Source: Caulobacter sp. CCH9-E1
GTDB lineage: Bacteria > Pseudomonadota > Alphaproteobacteria > Caulobacterales > Caulobacteraceae
NCBI RefSeq assembly: GCF_001556515.1
Contig: NZ_LSJA01000095.1
Location: 1-44,310, forward strand
DNA: 44,310 bases
Direction of reading: 5' to 3'
The notes beneath the pieces are model-generated. The model saw nothing but the letters and a program-made list of their open reading frames with translations. It was not told the DNA's origin and did not search any database. This document shows positions 42,594 to 44,310 of the stretch, one piece after another; within the stretch, counting starts at the first letter, position 1; the number at the start of each line of letters is the position of its first letter. The translations under genes were made by a program, and so were the position numbers.

Positions 42594-43319
42594 ATGCTTG
42601 CGCTCCCGTTAAACGCTGAAAACACTGGACTTCCGAGCATGAGGCGCGATGACGCGGCCCCCGTGGGGTGGGCGGTTTCGACCGACTACGTGGATTACCC
42701 GGCAGCGGTTGCCGCCATGGAGGCCCGCGCCGCCGCCATCGCCGACGGGACGGCGGGCGAGCTCGTCTGGCTGCTGGAGCACCCTCCCCTTTACACCGCC
42801 GGCGTGTCCGCCAAGGCCACCGACCTGCTGGCGCCGGACCGCTTTCCGGTGTTCGAGAGCGGGCGCGGCGGGCAGTTCACCTATCACGGCCCCGGCCAGC
42901 GCGTGGCCTATGTGATGCTGGACCTGACGAAGCGCGGCCGCGACGTGCGCGCCTTCGTCGCGGCGCTGGAGGCCTGGATCATCGACGCCCTGGCCGCCTT
43001 CAACATCACTGGGGAGCTGCGCGACGGCCGGGTCGGCGTCTGGGTCGAGCGCAAGGGCGCGGGCTGGAGCCGCGAGGACAAGATCGCCGCCATCGGCGTG
43101 AAACTGCGCCGCTGGGTCAGCTTCCACGGGATCAGCCTGAACGTGGAACCGGACCTGTCGCACTTCTCCGGCATCGTCCCCTGCGGCCAGACCGAGCACG
43201 GCGTCACCAGCTTGGTGGACCTGGGCCTGCCCGTCGCCATGGACGAGGCGGACGCGGCGCTAAGGGCGAGCTTTACGAGGGTGTTCGGGCCGGTCGAAGA
43301 CGCCACGGCGCCGGTTTAA
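42594..43319 (+). CDS. lipB: Lipoyl(octanoyl) transferase
   Basis: A 241-residue LipB, which moves octanoate from acyl carrier protein to apo-lipoyl enzymes (pyruvate and 2-oxoglutarate dehydrogenases). [20 protein letters not shown] is the substrate loop, [10 protein letters not shown] holds the catalytic lysine and [16 protein letters not shown] the catalytic cysteine. ATG 42594 or ATG 42639 may be the start; the second gives a more compact protein and neither has a strong ribosome site. It converges with the first DUF805 gene; the stops overlap by 4 bp. Confidence 0.95.
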   Translation: MLALPLNAENTGLPSMRRDDAAPVGWAVSTDYVDYPAAVAAMEARAAAIADGTAGELVWLLEHPPLYTAGVSAKATDLLAPDRFPVFESGRGGQFTYHGPGQRVAYVMLDLTKRGRDVRAFVAALEAWIIDALAAFNITGELRDGRVGVWVERKGAGWSREDKIAAIGVKLRRWVSFHGISLNVEPDLSHFSGIVPCGQTEHGVTSLVDLGLPVAMDEADAALRASFTRVFGPVEDATAPV

Positions 43320-43717
43320 GTCCACCGCGGCCGGGGCTCGCTCCTGCTAGGCCACACGCACAGCGCAAGCCAGAACACGACCTGAATCCCGGGCACGAGC
43401 GACAGGCCCGCCAGCCAGCCCCCCTGCCCCAAGTCGTGGAGCCGTTTGGCGGATAGGGCCGCGAGCGCCCAGACCTGCGCAAGCCACAACCCAAGGGTCA
43501 CAAGAGCAAAAGGCGCCCCGAAAGCTTGGCTGATCATGTCCAGCGCCTGGGCGGGATGATCGAGCAGCGCCCCAAGCCGGGCAAAGCTGTAGGTCGGGGC
43601 TCGAACCAGGAAAATGGCTATGAAACCGAGATTTCCGATCAGCCAAGTCGCCGCCGTATGGGTGACAAAGCTCTGACGCCCGATAGCGCCTCGGGGATTA
43701 AACCACTGCTGGATCAA
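43316..43717 (-). CDS. DUF805 membrane protein, first of two
   Basis: About 133 residues with four hydrophobic spans. The family hallmark is [16 protein letters not shown], and the N-terminus [16 protein letters not shown] is also typical of DUF805. The TTG at 43717 is chosen because CAGGAGGGCGAC gives a ribosome site 5 bp away and the family normally starts close to WF-PRG-IGR; a TTG at 43744 would add nine residues. Function is unknown. Second in the tandem pair. Confidence 0.8.
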   Translation of the reverse strand: MIQQWFNPRGAIGRQSFVTHTAATWLIGNLGFIAIFLVRAPTYSFARLGALLDHPAQALDMISQAFGAPFALVTLGLWLAQVWALAALSAKRLHDLGQGGWLAGLSLVPGIQVVFWLALCVWPSRSEPRPRWT

Positions 43718-43757
43718 GTCGCCCTCCTGCTCGCGTGTAGGCAAGAAGAACTAAACC

Positions 43758-44162
43758 CTAGATCGAAATCGTCTTCAAGGGATTGGGGCCGTAGCGGTTC
43801 GCGCCCTGCTCGCCCCCCATCACGCCCAGCTCGACCACCGCCCAGGCGATGACCAGGCAGAACATGAAGTCGAGAAAGTGCTCGGGCTGGGGCCAGACGG
43901 CGATGAAGGCCACCAGGATCAAGAGCGCCCACCAGCCCGACCGGCCGCGATCGTGCAGCCGCTTGGACAGCACGCAGGCGCCCGAGAACAGCAGGGCCGG
44001 ATAGACGAGCCAGCCGGTCAGCCAGTGCAGAGTGTAGCCGGCGATGGCCTCATACAGCACCGCCACGCCCAGCAGGACGGCCGCCGCGACCAGGAACGGC
44101 GTGCGCGCCAGCCGGCCGTTCGACGACAGGAACAGCTCCGCCCACTCGCTACGTTCGCTCAT
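43758..44162 (-). CDS. DUF805 membrane protein, second of two
   Basis: A 134-residue protein with MSERSEWAELFLSSNGRLAR as the soluble N-terminus, four hydrophobic spans, the hallmark LSKRLHDRGRSGWWALL and the tail GEQGANRYGPNPL, a typical DUF805 ending that the first copy lacks. Start ATG 44162. It lies upstream of the first copy by about 40 bp on the same strand, and 53 bp downstream of the carboxylase fragment, so all three may be co-transcribed. The membrane role is unknown. Confidence 0.85.
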   Translation of the reverse strand: MSERSEWAELFLSSNGRLARTPFLVAAAVLLGVAVLYEAIAGYTLHWLTGWLVYPALLFSGACVLSKRLHDRGRSGWWALLILVAFIAVWPQPEHFLDFMFCLVIAWAVVELGVMGGEQGANRYGPNPLKTISI

Positions 44163-44215
44163 CTAGGCTCGACTCCGACTCGGCGTTCGATCTCGCCGGC
44201 AATCTAAGCGCAGCT

Positions 44216-44310
44216 TCAGGCGAACTCCACCAGCACCTCGTCGGCGGCGACGGGATCGCCGCCCTTGGCGTTGACGGCTTTGACGACGCCGTCGCGCTCG
44301 GCGCGGATGA
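44216..44310 (-). CDS. Biotin-dependent carboxylase alpha subunit, C-terminal end only
   Basis: Only the last 30 codons are inside the window, reading from IRAERDGVVKAVNAKGGDPV to EFA and stop. This is the end of a biotinyl domain (after the biotin lysine), as in propionyl-CoA carboxylase alpha or a similar enzyme. The rest of the gene, including the biotin lysine itself, is outside the right edge. Confidence 0.72.
   Translation of the reverse strand, partial: IRAERDGVVKAVNAKGGDPVAADEVLVEFA

Noticed and set aside
1..44310. CRISPR array, toxin-antitoxin pair, defence island, IS element
   Set aside because: No regularly spaced direct repeats, no transposase or nuclease/methylase clusters and no marked change in base composition were found in the window.

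Overview
The window is about 44 kb of GC-rich (roughly two-thirds G+C), densely coded alphaproteobacterial chromosome. It is clearly Caulobacter. It carries recognisable homologues of the Caulobacter cell-cycle proteins PleD, DivK, MipZ and SpmX, and their promoters show Caulobacter-type sites: a CtrA box at divK, a CcrM GANTC site and a CtrA-like site at mipZ, and a sigma-54 site at spmX. I see no phage, integrase, transposase or CRISPR array, so this is chromosomal core rather than an island.

Layout. 0.1-6.3 kb: RNase R, an SGNH/CE2-type esterase, a class I aminotransferase and a secreted M20 amidohydrolase, separated by two near-identical 158-bp palindromic intergenic repeats and two partial relatives. 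6.6-10.2 kb: Nudix hydrolase, a DUF6265-like secreted protein, ribosomal protein L33 with its own promoter and terminator, a small membrane protein, and a PafA-like alkaline phosphatase. 10.3-12.1 kb: divK-pleD, translationally coupled. 12.1-14.9 kb: HAD hydrolase, ROK sugar kinase and a zinc-finger DinB. 15.2-17.9 kb: clpS-clpA with terminator. 17.9-22.0 kb: HIT protein, DUF4287/DUF5655 protein, FMN-binding split-barrel protein, and a coupled RidA-GDPD-DUF482 acetyltransferase operon. 22.1-24.1 kb: phasin and a divergent SPOR-domain D,D-carboxypeptidase. 24.3-27.0 kb: MocR-type aminotransferase, membrane J-protein, mipZ. 27.2-28.7 kb: panC, a 29-residue membrane peptide and a DUF1489 protein. 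28.8-34.7 kb: a leucine-catabolism operon (MCC beta, methylglutaconyl-CoA hydratase, a zinc-ribbon DUF3667 membrane protein, MCC alpha); the matching isovaleryl-CoA dehydrogenase lies at 37.9-39.1 kb. 34.8-37.4 kb: patatin-type phospholipase with a cNMP domain, and Tam methyltransferase. 37.4-37.9 kb: two tiny ORFs in a heavily structured stretch. 39.2-42.0 kb: spmX and mgtE. 42.1-44.3 kb: tRNA-Leu(GAG), a FliN-like protein, lipB, two DUF805 membrane proteins and the C-terminal end of a biotin-dependent carboxylase alpha subunit.

How genes work together. In Caulobacter SpmX recruits and activates the kinase DivJ, which phosphorylates DivK and PleD; DivK controls the CtrA pathway, PleD makes c-di-GMP, and MipZ places the division plane. 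ClpS feeds N-degron substrates to ClpA. The two carboxylase subunits, the hydratase and the acyl-CoA dehydrogenase form leucine/isovalerate degradation, feeding acetyl-CoA to a cell that makes PHB granules (phasin).

The least explained parts are non-coding or tiny. At 37.73-37.92 kb a 22-codon ORF sits behind a Shine-Dalgarno sequence complementary over 17 nt to the 16S rRNA 3' end and sequestered in a hairpin. At 28.78-28.88 kb three consecutive stem-loops end in a plus-strand terminator that serves no annotated gene. A 49-residue membrane-peptide ORF at 37.5 kb lies behind three dyads.
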